DNA of 64,000 bases from NCBI GenBank assembly GCA_049115955.1, contig JAGDZJ010000011.1:43862-107861 (forward strand), given 5' to 3'. Under the pieces are notes generated by a model, which was not told where the DNA came from, made no database searches, and saw only the letters and a list, made by a program, of their open reading frames with translations. Within the stretch, counting starts at the first letter, position 1; every line of letters begins with the position of its first letter. Of this stretch, positions 17,160-24,705 are shown one piece after another. The position numbers and the translations under genes were made by a program. The DNA is from Salinispirillum sp049115955 (lineage in GTDB: Bacteria; Pseudomonadota; Gammaproteobacteria; Pseudomonadales; Natronospirillaceae).

Positions 17160-18050
17160 ATGGACGATACGAGTGCAATCATGACTGAAGCCTTGAATAT
17201 GGATCCGTTGAAACCGGGCTACCCTTTTAATGCCCATCTTGTTGCCGGGTTAACCCCTATCGTACAAAGCGGCAAGCTCGATTTTTGGATTGATCGACCC
17301 AATGGTTTAAAAGGTTACATCCTCAACATCACCGTTTCCGGTGCCGGTCTAGTATTCCCCGGAACCCTGCATGAAACCGTGGTGAAGACGGGGGATATGA
17401 TGTTGATACCCGCCGGGGCCTGCCATGACTACGGACGCCATCCAGATTACCACGAATGGTACCACCGCTGGGTTTACTTTCGCCCTCGTGCAACCTGGAG
17501 TGAATGGCTCAATTGGTCGCGAATCACCCGTAAAATCGGTTTTATGACCATCGAATCGCAGGAGCGATTTAACCTGATTGATCAGCTTTTCCTTAGCATT
17601 GATCAGACGGCAAAGAACGACTGCATGTTGTCAGAAGAACTGAGCCTCAATCTACTCGAACAAATCCTCATTCGTTGCAGAAAATTCGACCAAAACCGAC
17701 CACAAGCTCCGCTTGATGCGCGCATCCACAAAGTTTGCCAGTTTATAAACGATAATTTGAGCAAAGAGCTGACCATCTTCGATCTCGCCAAGGTGGCCTG
17801 CATGTCCGCCTCGCGATTTTCACACTTGTTTCGTAATCAGATGGGCGTTCCTGTACGACAATGGATAGAAGATCAGCGCATAAGCCTCGCTCGACAACTG
17901 CTGGTCACAACGGACCTCGCGGTCAACCAAGTGGCTCAGTATCTGGGATACCAAGATGCGTTGTATTTTTCTCGGGTTTTCCGGAAGAACCTCGGCCTTA
18001 GCCCCAGCGATTTCAGAAACAATCAGCAAAAGCCGAAGTTTCGGAATTGA
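17160..18050 (+). CDS. araC: Arabinose operon regulator AraC
   Basis: AraC itself rather than just an AraC-family protein. The N-terminal arabinose-binding cupin is recognisable throughout: GYPFNAHLVAGLTPI, DFWIDRPNGLKGYILNI, YGRHPDYHEWYHRWVYFRPR and EWLNW all match the E. coli protein. Two helix-turn-helix motifs lie in the C-terminal domain (about residues 190-285), with SASRFSHLFRNQMGVPVRQW and YFSRVFRKNLGLSPSDFR. Length 296. It faces the ytfQRT-yjfF-like sugar ABC operon convergently, and a strong AraC half-site lies upstream of that operon at 22794. This ties arabinose sensing to transport. No araBAD genes are in the window. Confidence 0.93.
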   Translation: MDDTSAIMTEALNMDPLKPGYPFNAHLVAGLTPIVQSGKLDFWIDRPNGLKGYILNITVSGAGLVFPGTLHETVVKTGDMMLIPAGACHDYGRHPDYHEWYHRWVYFRPRATWSEWLNWSRITRKIGFMTIESQERFNLIDQLFLSIDQTAKNDCMLSEELSLNLLEQILIRCRKFDQNRPQAPLDARIHKVCQFINDNLSKELTIFDLAKVACMSASRFSHLFRNQMGVPVRQWIEDQRISLARQLLVTTDLAVNQVAQYLGYQDALYFSRVFRKNLGLSPSDFRNNQQKPKFRN

Positions 18051-18063
18051 CCCGATAGAAAGA

Positions 18064-18086
18064 AAGGTGCCGAAGCAAAGCACCTT
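18064..18086. terminator. Hairpin between convergent araC and yjfF
   Basis: AAGGTGC (18064-18070) pairs with GCACCTT (18080-18086), loop of nine bases, in the 58-base gap between the two convergent genes. There is no clear T-run on either side, so it would be a weak bidirectional terminator or mRNA end-protecting structure. Confidence 0.4.
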
Positions 18087-18108
18087 GGCCGTAAAGTCCG
18101 GGTATGTT

Positions 18109-19131
18109 TCAGTTGGACTTCAATGTCGGCTCCTCAGCGGCATCAACTTCGTAGGAACTCTTGCTGCGTTGCGAGAATCTTCTGGTAAGCACTATGATGC
18201 CTTTCTGCATCAGTATGAACATGAGCAGCAAGATACCGATAGCAACCTTGGTCCACCAACTGTTCAAGGTTCCATCGAATGAAATCAAGGTCTGAATGAC
18301 ACCTTGGATCAGCGCACCGAGAAATGACCCTATAACAAGCCCCACACCGCCCGTCAGCAGTGTTCCACCGATTACCACCGCCGCAATGGCATCCAGTTCC
18401 AAACCTATGGCAGCCAACGGGTAGCCAGATCCCGTATAGATCGCAAACACTACGCCGGCGGCACCACTGTAGAAACCACTCAAGGCGTATATTTTCACGA
18501 GAGTACGATTGACCGGTACACCGAGGAGCTTGGCTGATTGTTTGTCACCGCCTATTGCGTAAACATTCAAACCAAACCGGGTTCTTCTCGATACCACTAC
18601 ACCAATAAACAGTAAAACCAGCATCACCATCGCAATGAAGGTCAGCCCGCCTCGTCCCGGCAATGGCACGTAGATGTCGGACAACGTCACAATCAGTGGA
18701 TGGTGGATCGGTACCGAGCCTAAATTAATCAGGTAAGCCAAACCTCGGAACAGAAACAGTCCAGCCAAGGTCACAATGAAGGGCTGTATATCAAAGTAGG
18801 CAATGATTACCCCCATTAACGTGCCAAAAAAGGTCGAAATACTCAGCGCTATGAGGATTGCGATAACGGGATGAACACCCAGCCCGGTAATCAAGTGAGC
18901 CAGCAACACACCAACAAATGCAATCATTGACCCCACAGACAAATCAATGCCACCCGAAATAATGACAAAACTCATCCCCACAGCGGTCACAATCAGAAAG
19001 GCGTTATCCGTGAGCAAATTAGTAAATACAAGCGTATCCCGAAACCCCTTGTATTCCACCACACCGTATCCGTAGAGCAGGATAAAAACGGTGATCGTTG
19101 CCATCAGCGGCAGAGTTCGTTCATTGAACAC
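18109..19131 (-). CDS. yjfF: Sugar ABC transporter permease (YjfF-like)
   Basis: Second membrane subunit of a CUT2-type sugar importer, 340 residues, about nine to ten membrane segments. It matches E. coli YjfF along its length: NERTLPLMATITVF, LTDNAFLIVTAVGMSFVI, SGGIDLSVGSMIAF, the IGGDKQSAKLLG loop and SWWTKVAIGILL. The start is GTG at 19131; the nearby ATG is out of frame. It overlaps the ytfT stop by 11 bases. Last gene of the operon. In E. coli the system imports galactofuranose; with AraC next door arabinose or an arabinoside is the likelier ligand here. Confidence 0.92.
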   Translation of the reverse strand: MFNERTLPLMATITVFILLYGYGVVEYKGFRDTLVFTNLLTDNAFLIVTAVGMSFVIISGGIDLSVGSMIAFVGVLLAHLITGLGVHPVIAILIALSISTFFGTLMGVIIAYFDIQPFIVTLAGLFLFRGLAYLINLGSVPIHHPLIVTLSDIYVPLPGRGGLTFIAMVMLVLLFIGVVVSRRTRFGLNVYAIGGDKQSAKLLGVPVNRTLVKIYALSGFYSGAAGVVFAIYTGSGYPLAAIGLELDAIAAVVIGGTLLTGGVGLVIGSFLGALIQGVIQTLISFDGTLNSWWTKVAIGILLLMFILMQKGIIVLTRRFSQRSKSSYEVDAAEEPTLKSN

Positions 19132-20140
19132 GTGAAGCCCTCCTTACCTTAAACAGGCGCGATTTAATAAAACTCTGAGTTTTAGATGACTGAATCAGTA
19201 AAACGAAAATGATAATGGTGGCTTTAATCACCAAATTGTACTGCGGCGTTAGACCGCTACTCAGAATGGCGGTCGTCAGGGTCTGAATAATGATGACTCC
19301 CACAACGGTGAGCAGTAAATATATTCGACCACCACTGAGCGACGCACCTGCGATCACTACCGCCAGAATGGCGTCCAACTCCAACCAAAGCCCGGCATTA
19401 TTCGCATCTGCGCCGCGTATGTCTGCAGCGATAATGATGCCGGCCATCGCCGAGCAAAATCCGGAAAAGATATAGGCCGATAGAATGAGTAACCGAGAAT
19501 CTATGCCCATCAAACGACTGGATTCCGAGTTGGCGCCGACTGCCTCGAAGAAGAGCCCTAAGGCCGTTTTACGCAACACCAGGACGGTGGTGGCAACAAT
19601 ACCTGCAGCAATAACGACCCTCAGTGGCAACCCGGCGAAATAGCCATTCCCAACGGCATTGAAGAAGTCGGAATGGAAGGTAACAATCTGTCCTCCAGTA
19701 ATCATCTGCGCAATGCCGCGCCCCGCAACCATGAGTACCAGGGTGGCAATAATTGGCTGAATGCCGAATACCGTAACCAAAACACCGTTCCACAAGCCAC
19801 ACAACATACCCGCGAGTAATGCGCACCCCATGACGGCCCAAGGAGACAGGTCTGTATTTACCGTCAGCACGGCTGTTACGGCGCCACAAATGGCGATGAT
19901 AGCACCCACCGACAAGTCGATACCTTTCGTGCTAATGACCAGCGCCATGCCAAGCGCGACCAAAAGCATTGGCGTAGCCCTGTGGAGAATATTGATCGGA
20001 CTACCTTGAATATTCCCGTCGACAATCGAAAGCGTCAGGAACCCAGGTATTACTGCAGCTGCACCAACGATCAGAGCAACCAAGGATACTACAGGCGCTA
20101 AATTCTTCGCCTCCAGTTTGAATTTTTTGACGATATACAT
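19121..20140 (-). CDS. ytfT: Sugar ABC transporter permease (YtfT-like)
   Basis: First membrane subunit of the CUT2-type importer, 339 residues from ATG 20140 (MYIVKKFKLEAKNLAP). Family segments include ILHRATPMLLVALGMALVI, STKGIDLSVGAIIAI and the AVGANSESSRLMGI cytoplasmic loop that contacts the ATPase. An in-frame TTG at 20167 would overlap ytfR, but the ATG has an AAGG sequence ahead of it and lies 16 bases after the ytfR stop, so I prefer it. Confidence 0.92.
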   Translation of the reverse strand: MYIVKKFKLEAKNLAPVVSLVALIVGAAAVIPGFLTLSIVDGNIQGSPINILHRATPMLLVALGMALVISTKGIDLSVGAIIAICGAVTAVLTVNTDLSPWAVMGCALLAGMLCGLWNGVLVTVFGIQPIIATLVLMVAGRGIAQMITGGQIVTFHSDFFNAVGNGYFAGLPLRVVIAAGIVATTVLVLRKTALGLFFEAVGANSESSRLMGIDSRLLILSAYIFSGFCSAMAGIIIAADIRGADANNAGLWLELDAILAVVIAGASLSGGRIYLLLTVVGVIIIQTLTTAILSSGLTPQYNLVIKATIIIFVLLIQSSKTQSFIKSRLFKVRRASRVQ

Positions 20141-20156
20141 ACGGACTACCTTATCG

Positions 20157-21665
20157 TTATTGCGCAATGGCCTGAATAATGGATGCCTGACTGATCTGGT
20201 CGCCTTCGATTTCTGACACCTTTATCCGGTCTCGCATAACAACAACGCGATGCGCAAAGGTAACAATTTCTTCAATTTCTGACGAAGCCACCAGGAGTGA
20301 CATGCCATCCTGACAAAGCTCATTGATAAACTGAATGATCTCCCGGTGCGCCCCAACGTCAATGCCGCGCGTCGGCTCATCCAGAATCAGCAACCTTGGC
20401 TGCGTTATGAGCCATCGGGCAAGAATCACTTTCTGTTGATTTCCGCCACTGAGTTCGCCGATTGGTTTATCCATGTTTGAGGTCTTGATATTCATGCGTT
20501 TGATGAACTCGTCCACCACTTCTTTCTGTTCCGACATGGGTATCGGCGACCACCATCCGCGAGCCGATTGCAAAGCAAGAATCATGTTTTCACGGACACT
20601 CAGTTCCGCAATAATCCCATGACGCTTTCGATCTTCCGGGCAATAAGCAATACCGAGTGCAATGGCCTGTTTGGGTGAATGAATCGGTGTCTCACGCCCA
20701 AGCCATCTCGTAAAACCCTGATCTGACCGTTTCGCCCCATATACCAGTTCACATACTTCCGTTCGCCCGGAACCTAACAGGCCTGCGAGCCCTACAACCT
20801 CGCCTTGCACAAGCGAGAGCTCGAATGGATGCAAGACATTTCGCTTGCCCAGTTTATCCACCGATATCAATTCTTTACTGTCCGCTGATCTATGAGACGT
20901 TTCTCGTTTGTCATGCGTCAAGGCCTCCAGGTCTTTGCCCAGCATATGACTGACCAGATCGCGTCGGGATAATTCAGGCGTAATATATGTGCCAACGTGG
21001 CCACCATTTCTGAGCACACTGATTTTGTCGGAAATGGCATACACTTGGTCTAGAAAATGCGTGACAAATAGAATGCCAATACCCTCGGCTTTCAGTTGTC
21101 GCATCAAGTCAAATAATCTGCGGATTTCCTCACCATCTAAGCTGGCGGTAGGCTCATCCAGGATCAACAATCGAGCTTTAGTTCCCAAGGCACGGGCAAT
21201 GGCTACCATTTGCTGGACTGCAACAGAATGTGAGTCCAATTGGCTGTGCGGGTCGATGTCCAAACCCACTTTACGCAGCATCTCTTTCGCCTGAACCTCA
21301 GCCCTCCGCCACTGAATTAACCCATAGCGAGTCGGCTGATCCAACAAGGTTAGGTTCTCGGCTACGGTCATTGTTGGAATTAAATTGATTTCCTGATAGA
21401 CCGTGCGAATCCCTAGTCTTTGCGCGTCAGTCGCTTCGTCGATGTGCACCGGGCGGCCATCCAATGCCAGTTCACCACTGTCTTTTTTATATATCCCGGT
21501 CAACACCTTGATCAGTGTCGATTTCCCGGCGCCGTTTTCGCCCAACAGCGCGTGTATTTCGCCCGCGTGGAGTGTTATAGAAACGTTATCCAAGGCACGA
21601 ACCCCCGGAAAGCGCTTGTTAACACCTTGAATCGTTAGCAACGGGGGATGATTGGTTTGCGTCAT
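20157..21665 (-). CDS. ytfR: Sugar ABC transporter ATP-binding protein (YtfR-like)
   Basis: Duplicated ATPase of a CUT2 importer, 502 residues from ATG 21665, equal to E. coli YtfR (500). The first cassette has Walker A GENGAGKST, signature-like SVAVQQMVAIARAL and Walker B LLILDEPTAS. The second has a degenerate Walker A (LLGSGRTE), signature LSGGNQQKV and Walker B LLILDEPTRGIDVGA, as is normal for this family. The frame opens upstream to 21716, but that part overlaps a terminator-like hairpin; the ATG at 21665 is 9 bases after TGGA. Confidence 0.94.
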   Translation of the reverse strand: MTQTNHPPLLTIQGVNKRFPGVRALDNVSITLHAGEIHALLGENGAGKSTLIKVLTGIYKKDSGELALDGRPVHIDEATDAQRLGIRTVYQEINLIPTMTVAENLTLLDQPTRYGLIQWRRAEVQAKEMLRKVGLDIDPHSQLDSHSVAVQQMVAIARALGTKARLLILDEPTASLDGEEIRRLFDLMRQLKAEGIGILFVTHFLDQVYAISDKISVLRNGGHVGTYITPELSRRDLVSHMLGKDLEALTHDKRETSHRSADSKELISVDKLGKRNVLHPFELSLVQGEVVGLAGLLGSGRTEVCELVYGAKRSDQGFTRWLGRETPIHSPKQAIALGIAYCPEDRKRHGIIAELSVRENMILALQSARGWWSPIPMSEQKEVVDEFIKRMNIKTSNMDKPIGELSGGNQQKVILARWLITQPRLLILDEPTRGIDVGAHREIIQFINELCQDGMSLLVASSEIEEIVTFAHRVVVMRDRIKVSEIEGDQISQASIIQAIAQ

Positions 21666-21681
21666 AAGAACCATTCCAAAG

Positions 21682-21714
21682 AAAAAGGACCAGCGCCTTC
21701 GGCAGACGCTAGTC
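21682..21714 (-). terminator. Attenuating terminator between ytfQ and ytfR
   Basis: On the minus strand GACTAGCG (21714-21707) pairs with CGCTGGTC (21695-21688), eight pairs with one G-U, followed by CTTTTT. It lies 16 bases after the ytfQ stop. Such a partial terminator would raise the amount of binding protein relative to the ATPase and permeases, a common arrangement in ABC import operons. Confidence 0.65.
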
Positions 21715-21729
21715 AACTACCGACAACTC

Positions 21730-22683
21730 TTATTTCCGTGCTTCGTACTCTGCCGCAGCGGTATCAGGAAGATATAAAGGACCATTGGCTTTGATCCATT
21801 TTTCTACCTGCTCGCCATTGCGATACGCGGCAATCGCGTCAAAGGCCGGGCCACCCAGATGAGGGTTGAGTTCGATCGTCGCGTTGGCTTCGCCATCCGC
21901 CATGGCCTTGAAGATATCGGGCACAGCATCAATGGATACGACGATAATATCTTCCGCCGGTTTCAGATTTGCTTCCTTGATAGCCTGAATGGCACCGAGC
22001 GCCATATCATCATTATGAGCAAAGACAGCGCAGATGTTTTCACCACCGCGCTCTGCTCTCAGGAAGCTTTCCATTACCTCTTTGCCGCCAGAACGCGTAA
22101 AGTCGCCCGATTGCGAACGAATAATGGTCATATTCGGAAAGTTGGAGATCAGGGAGTCAAAACCTCTCTTTCGATCAAGCGCCGCTGATGAGCCCACTGT
22201 CCCTTGCAGTTCAACAATATCACAATTCCCGTTGGTCTCTGCCGCCAACCAAGAGCCCGCCAATGCACCTTCTTCCTCGAAATCTGAGGCCACCTTGGTT
22301 AGGTACAAGCTTGGGTCGGCGTCCACTCCGCGGTCTATCAGCACGACTGGAATGTCCGCTCTCATAGCCTCACGAAGCACTTGGTCCCAACCCGTTTCAA
22401 CGACGGGTGCCAGCAGAATACCATCCACGCCTTGGGCGATGAATGAGCGAAGAGCCCTGATCTGATTCTCTTGTCGCTGTTGCGCGTCGGAAAACCGCAG
22501 ATCAATACCCCGACGTTCGGCTTCAGCCATAATGGAATTGGTTTCAGACGTTCGCCAACCGCTTTCCGATCCAATCTGGGAGAATCCATAAGTAGGATCG
22601 GCAAATGCTTGACCACTTACCAGTGTCACTGCTGCTGAAGCGATTACTGCCATCAACGACTTAATTGCAGGTTTCGATTTCAT
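21730..22683 (-). CDS. ytfQ: Sugar ABC transporter periplasmic binding protein (YtfQ-like)
   Basis: Type I periplasmic binding protein, 317 residues, with signal peptide about 1-28 (cleavage after GQAFA). It follows the YtfQ pattern: YGFSQIGSESGWRTSETNS, SDAQQRQENQIRALRSF, LLAPVVETGWD, VVLIDRG, ELQGTVGSSAALDRKRGF, AHNDDMALGA and IELNPHLGG. The E. coli protein binds galactofuranose, but close homologues in other gammaproteobacteria are assigned to arabinose or arabinosides. Shine-Dalgarno CAGGAG precedes the ATG. It is the first gene of ytfQRT-yjfF, downstream of a candidate promoter and AraC operator. Confidence 0.93.
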   Translation of the reverse strand: MKSKPAIKSLMAVIASAAVTLVSGQAFADPTYGFSQIGSESGWRTSETNSIMAEAERRGIDLRFSDAQQRQENQIRALRSFIAQGVDGILLAPVVETGWDQVLREAMRADIPVVLIDRGVDADPSLYLTKVASDFEEEGALAGSWLAAETNGNCDIVELQGTVGSSAALDRKRGFDSLISNFPNMTIIRSQSGDFTRSGGKEVMESFLRAERGGENICAVFAHNDDMALGAIQAIKEANLKPAEDIIVVSIDAVPDIFKAMADGEANATIELNPHLGGPAFDAIAAYRNGEQVEKWIKANGPLYLPDTAAAEYEARK

Positions 22684-22747
22684 ATATAACTCCTGATTTT
22701 TTTGTATTTATTGGATGTCAGACTTACGCCTTATGAGCGTCACAAGC

Positions 22748-22776
22748 ATTTAATAGAATCGCTGGATGAAAGTTAA
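22748..22776 (-). promoter_or_regulatory. Candidate sigma-70 promoter of ytfQRT-yjfF
   Basis: On the minus strand TTAACT (22776-22771) and TTAAAT (22753-22748) are separated by 17 bases and each match the -35 and -10 consensus at four of six positions. A weak promoter is what an activator-dependent sugar operon would have. The AraC-like site lies about 18 bases further upstream. Confidence 0.4.
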
Positions 22777-22793
22777 CCTGATGCAGGCCAGTC

Positions 22794-22831
22794 CAGCCTT
22801 TTTATCCATATTATCAGCCGCTGCCGTTCGC
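22794..22831. promoter_or_regulatory. AraC operator (two direct half-sites)
   Basis: CAGCCTTTTTATCCATA at 22794-22810 matches the E. coli araI1 half-site TAGCATTTTTATCCATA at 15 of 17 positions. A second, weaker half-site starts with the same CAGCC at 22815. The 21-base spacing equals that of araI1-araI2. Read along the plus strand, the tandem points away from ytfQ; it still lies just upstream of the ytfQ promoter candidate. With AraC encoded at the other end of the operon this is a convincing target. The E. coli comparison is from memory of the araBAD promoter. Confidence 0.75.
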
Positions 22832-22917
22832 TAACTTAAATTGGGCATGGCCACGGAGAGCATCTCCGAACCTCCCCTGCGCCATCCGATGGCCGGATCA
22901 TCGACGTCGTATACTTT

Positions 22918-22947
22918 TTCGTTCAGTATTGACTAAACGAACTGAAC
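22918..22947. promoter_or_regulatory. Overlapping dyads before the GbsR/MarR-type gene
   Basis: TTCGTT (22918-22923) is repeated inverted as AACGAA (22936-22941), and GTTCAGT (22921-22927) as ACTGAAC (22941-22947). A TTGACT (22929-22934) resembling a -35 box lies between the arms. Overlapping palindromes covering a promoter suggest an autoregulatory operator for the gene starting at 22981. Confidence 0.45.
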
Positions 22948-22980
22948 ATATCAAACTATGCCGACTGACCGGAGACTGAT

Positions 22981-23430
22981 ATGAACGATCCAATCGAAAA
23001 CTTCATCGAACTGATGGGCATGATCTACCAAGCCGATGGCGCACCACGCATTGCTGGCCGCGTCTTTGGGTTGCTATTGGTCGAAGACGAACCCCACTCT
23101 TTGCACCACATAGCCGAGCGATTGCAGGTCAGTAAAGCCAGCGCCAGTACCAACGCTCGCCTCCTTGCGGAAAAAGGGGTTATCCGACTCACTACCAAGC
23201 CCGGAGTTCGTCAGGATTTCTACGAACTGGTGCCTAATGTATACCATCAGATGGCGATCAAAGTCAGCGCTCGTATGATGCAGGTCTCTAAGCAAATCAC
23301 CGGGGCTCACGACGCTATACCCAATGAACAAAGTGTCGCTCGCGAGCGCATTGCCAATCTGGCCAAGTGTTATCTGCTGGCCTCGGAAACCGCGCTCGCT
23401 TGGGCCGACAAGTTGCCACCGTCAAAATAA
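22981..23430 (+). CDS. GbsR/MarR-type transcriptional regulator
   Basis: Winged-helix regulator of 149 residues. The sequence around FGLLLVEDEPHSLHHIAERLQVSKASASTNARLL is a typical GbsR-like HTH (about residues 25-65), followed by the wing (GVIRLTTKPGVRQDFYEL) and a helical C-terminal dimerisation region. Shine-Dalgarno CGGAG lies before the ATG. It precedes a membrane-fusion protein and RND pump by 51 bases on the same strand, so it probably controls that efflux system, and perhaps itself through the dyads at 22918. The ligand is not predictable. Confidence 0.88.
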   Translation: MNDPIENFIELMGMIYQADGAPRIAGRVFGLLLVEDEPHSLHHIAERLQVSKASASTNARLLAEKGVIRLTTKPGVRQDFYELVPNVYHQMAIKVSARMMQVSKQITGAHDAIPNEQSVARERIANLAKCYLLASETALAWADKLPPSK

Positions 23431-23481
23431 TCGACCGCTGGCTTCACCTACCATTCTTTCACTGATCCACTGGACCTACAC

Positions 23482-24705
23482 ATGACTTCCGACACCTCTT
23501 CAAACGCCAAGCCCGACTGGGCCATGAGCAAACGTGAACTGATGAACGCCGAACGCACGCGCCAAGGGCTATCGCCCCACAAACGCCGCCGCTGGCCTTG
23601 GGGCCTGGCGTTGATCGCTATCGCCGTCATTCTGCTCGTGTTTGCTATGCAAACACGCTCGGATACGACCGACCCTGTCTCGGCAGAGTCGGCGGTTACT
23701 ACTCCGGTTCTGCAGATCAGCGCCGCAGAGACGACGACGCTTGAACGCCAGCGTCTGGAGCAGCGCTTGCGCGTAACCGGCACCTTGAGCCCGGTTGAAA
23801 AATCACAACTGTCTTCTCAAGTGAATGCGCCGGTAACACGAATTGCGGTACGGCCTGGTGACACCGTTGAACAGGGCGACGTACTGGTTGAAATGGACGC
23901 TACCGATCTAACCAACCAGTTGAATCAGTTGACCAATACGGCCCGGGCAACTCGGGCGCAATTGGCCTTGGCACAGAATAGCCTTGACCGCGGGGTTCGA
24001 CTAGCGGATCAGGGTCTGAGTCCGGCATCATCCATTGAAGAATTGCGGGCAAATGTGGAAGCTCAAAGCGCCAGCCTGGCAACTCAGGAATGGCAGATTC
24101 GTTCCGCTGAACGGGCCGTTGCGAACGCTGTCGTACGAGCGCCATTCTCTGGCCAAGTGGCGTCGCGCTCCGTTGAGCCCGGCCAATATGTTTCGGTCGG
24201 TACACCACTGGTAACACTGGTGGATTTAACCGAGTTGGAGATGCAGGCCAACCTACCGGTCAATGTAGCCACACTGGTCGAGCCCGGCCAGTGGGTCAGC
24301 ATTGAAGTAGACAGTGCCCAGCCCTTCAGCATAGAAGGCACCGTCGACCGCATCAACCCGGTCGCACTGGACGGAACCCGGACCTTGCCGGTCTATATTC
24401 GGATAACAGAACCGGATGCCCGCCTTCGTGGCGGTATGTTTGCGACCGGGAATATCATCATCAATACCCGTGACAATGCTCTGGCGGTTCCCACCGACGC
24501 CGTGCGGTCTGATGCTGAAGGCCAGTTTGTACTGCGCCTGGAAGCAGACCAATTGGTGCGTCAGCCTATCACTGTAGCAGGTACATGGTATTCCGGCACC
24601 CGCCTCGAAATCACCTCAGGTCTATCGGCAGGCGATACGTTGGTTTCGGCTCCGCTACCGGAATTAAAAGCCGGCGACCGTATTAGCGTCGTAGGGAGTA
24701 ACTGA
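23482..24705 (+). CDS. RND efflux periplasmic adaptor (membrane fusion protein)
   Basis: HlyD/AcrA-type adaptor of 407 residues. Unlike lipoprotein adaptors it has a cytoplasmic N-terminus rich in basic residues (HKRRRWPWG) and a membrane anchor (about residues 41-57). The split lipoyl domain (VNAPVTRIAVRPGDTVEQGDVLVEMD; VVRAPFSGQVASRSVEPGQYVSVG) flanks an alpha-helical hairpin, then a beta-barrel and membrane-proximal domain. The stop overlaps the RND start by one base (TGATG), so the two are coupled. No outer-membrane channel gene is next to it; it would use a TolC encoded elsewhere. Confidence 0.93.
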   Translation: MTSDTSSNAKPDWAMSKRELMNAERTRQGLSPHKRRRWPWGLALIAIAVILLVFAMQTRSDTTDPVSAESAVTTPVLQISAAETTTLERQRLEQRLRVTGTLSPVEKSQLSSQVNAPVTRIAVRPGDTVEQGDVLVEMDATDLTNQLNQLTNTARATRAQLALAQNSLDRGVRLADQGLSPASSIEELRANVEAQSASLATQEWQIRSAERAVANAVVRAPFSGQVASRSVEPGQYVSVGTPLVTLVDLTELEMQANLPVNVATLVEPGQWVSIEVDSAQPFSIEGTVDRINPVALDGTRTLPVYIRITEPDARLRGGMFATGNIIINTRDNALAVPTDAVRSDAEGQFVLRLEADQLVRQPITVAGTWYSGTRLEITSGLSAGDTLVSAPLPELKAGDRISVVGSN

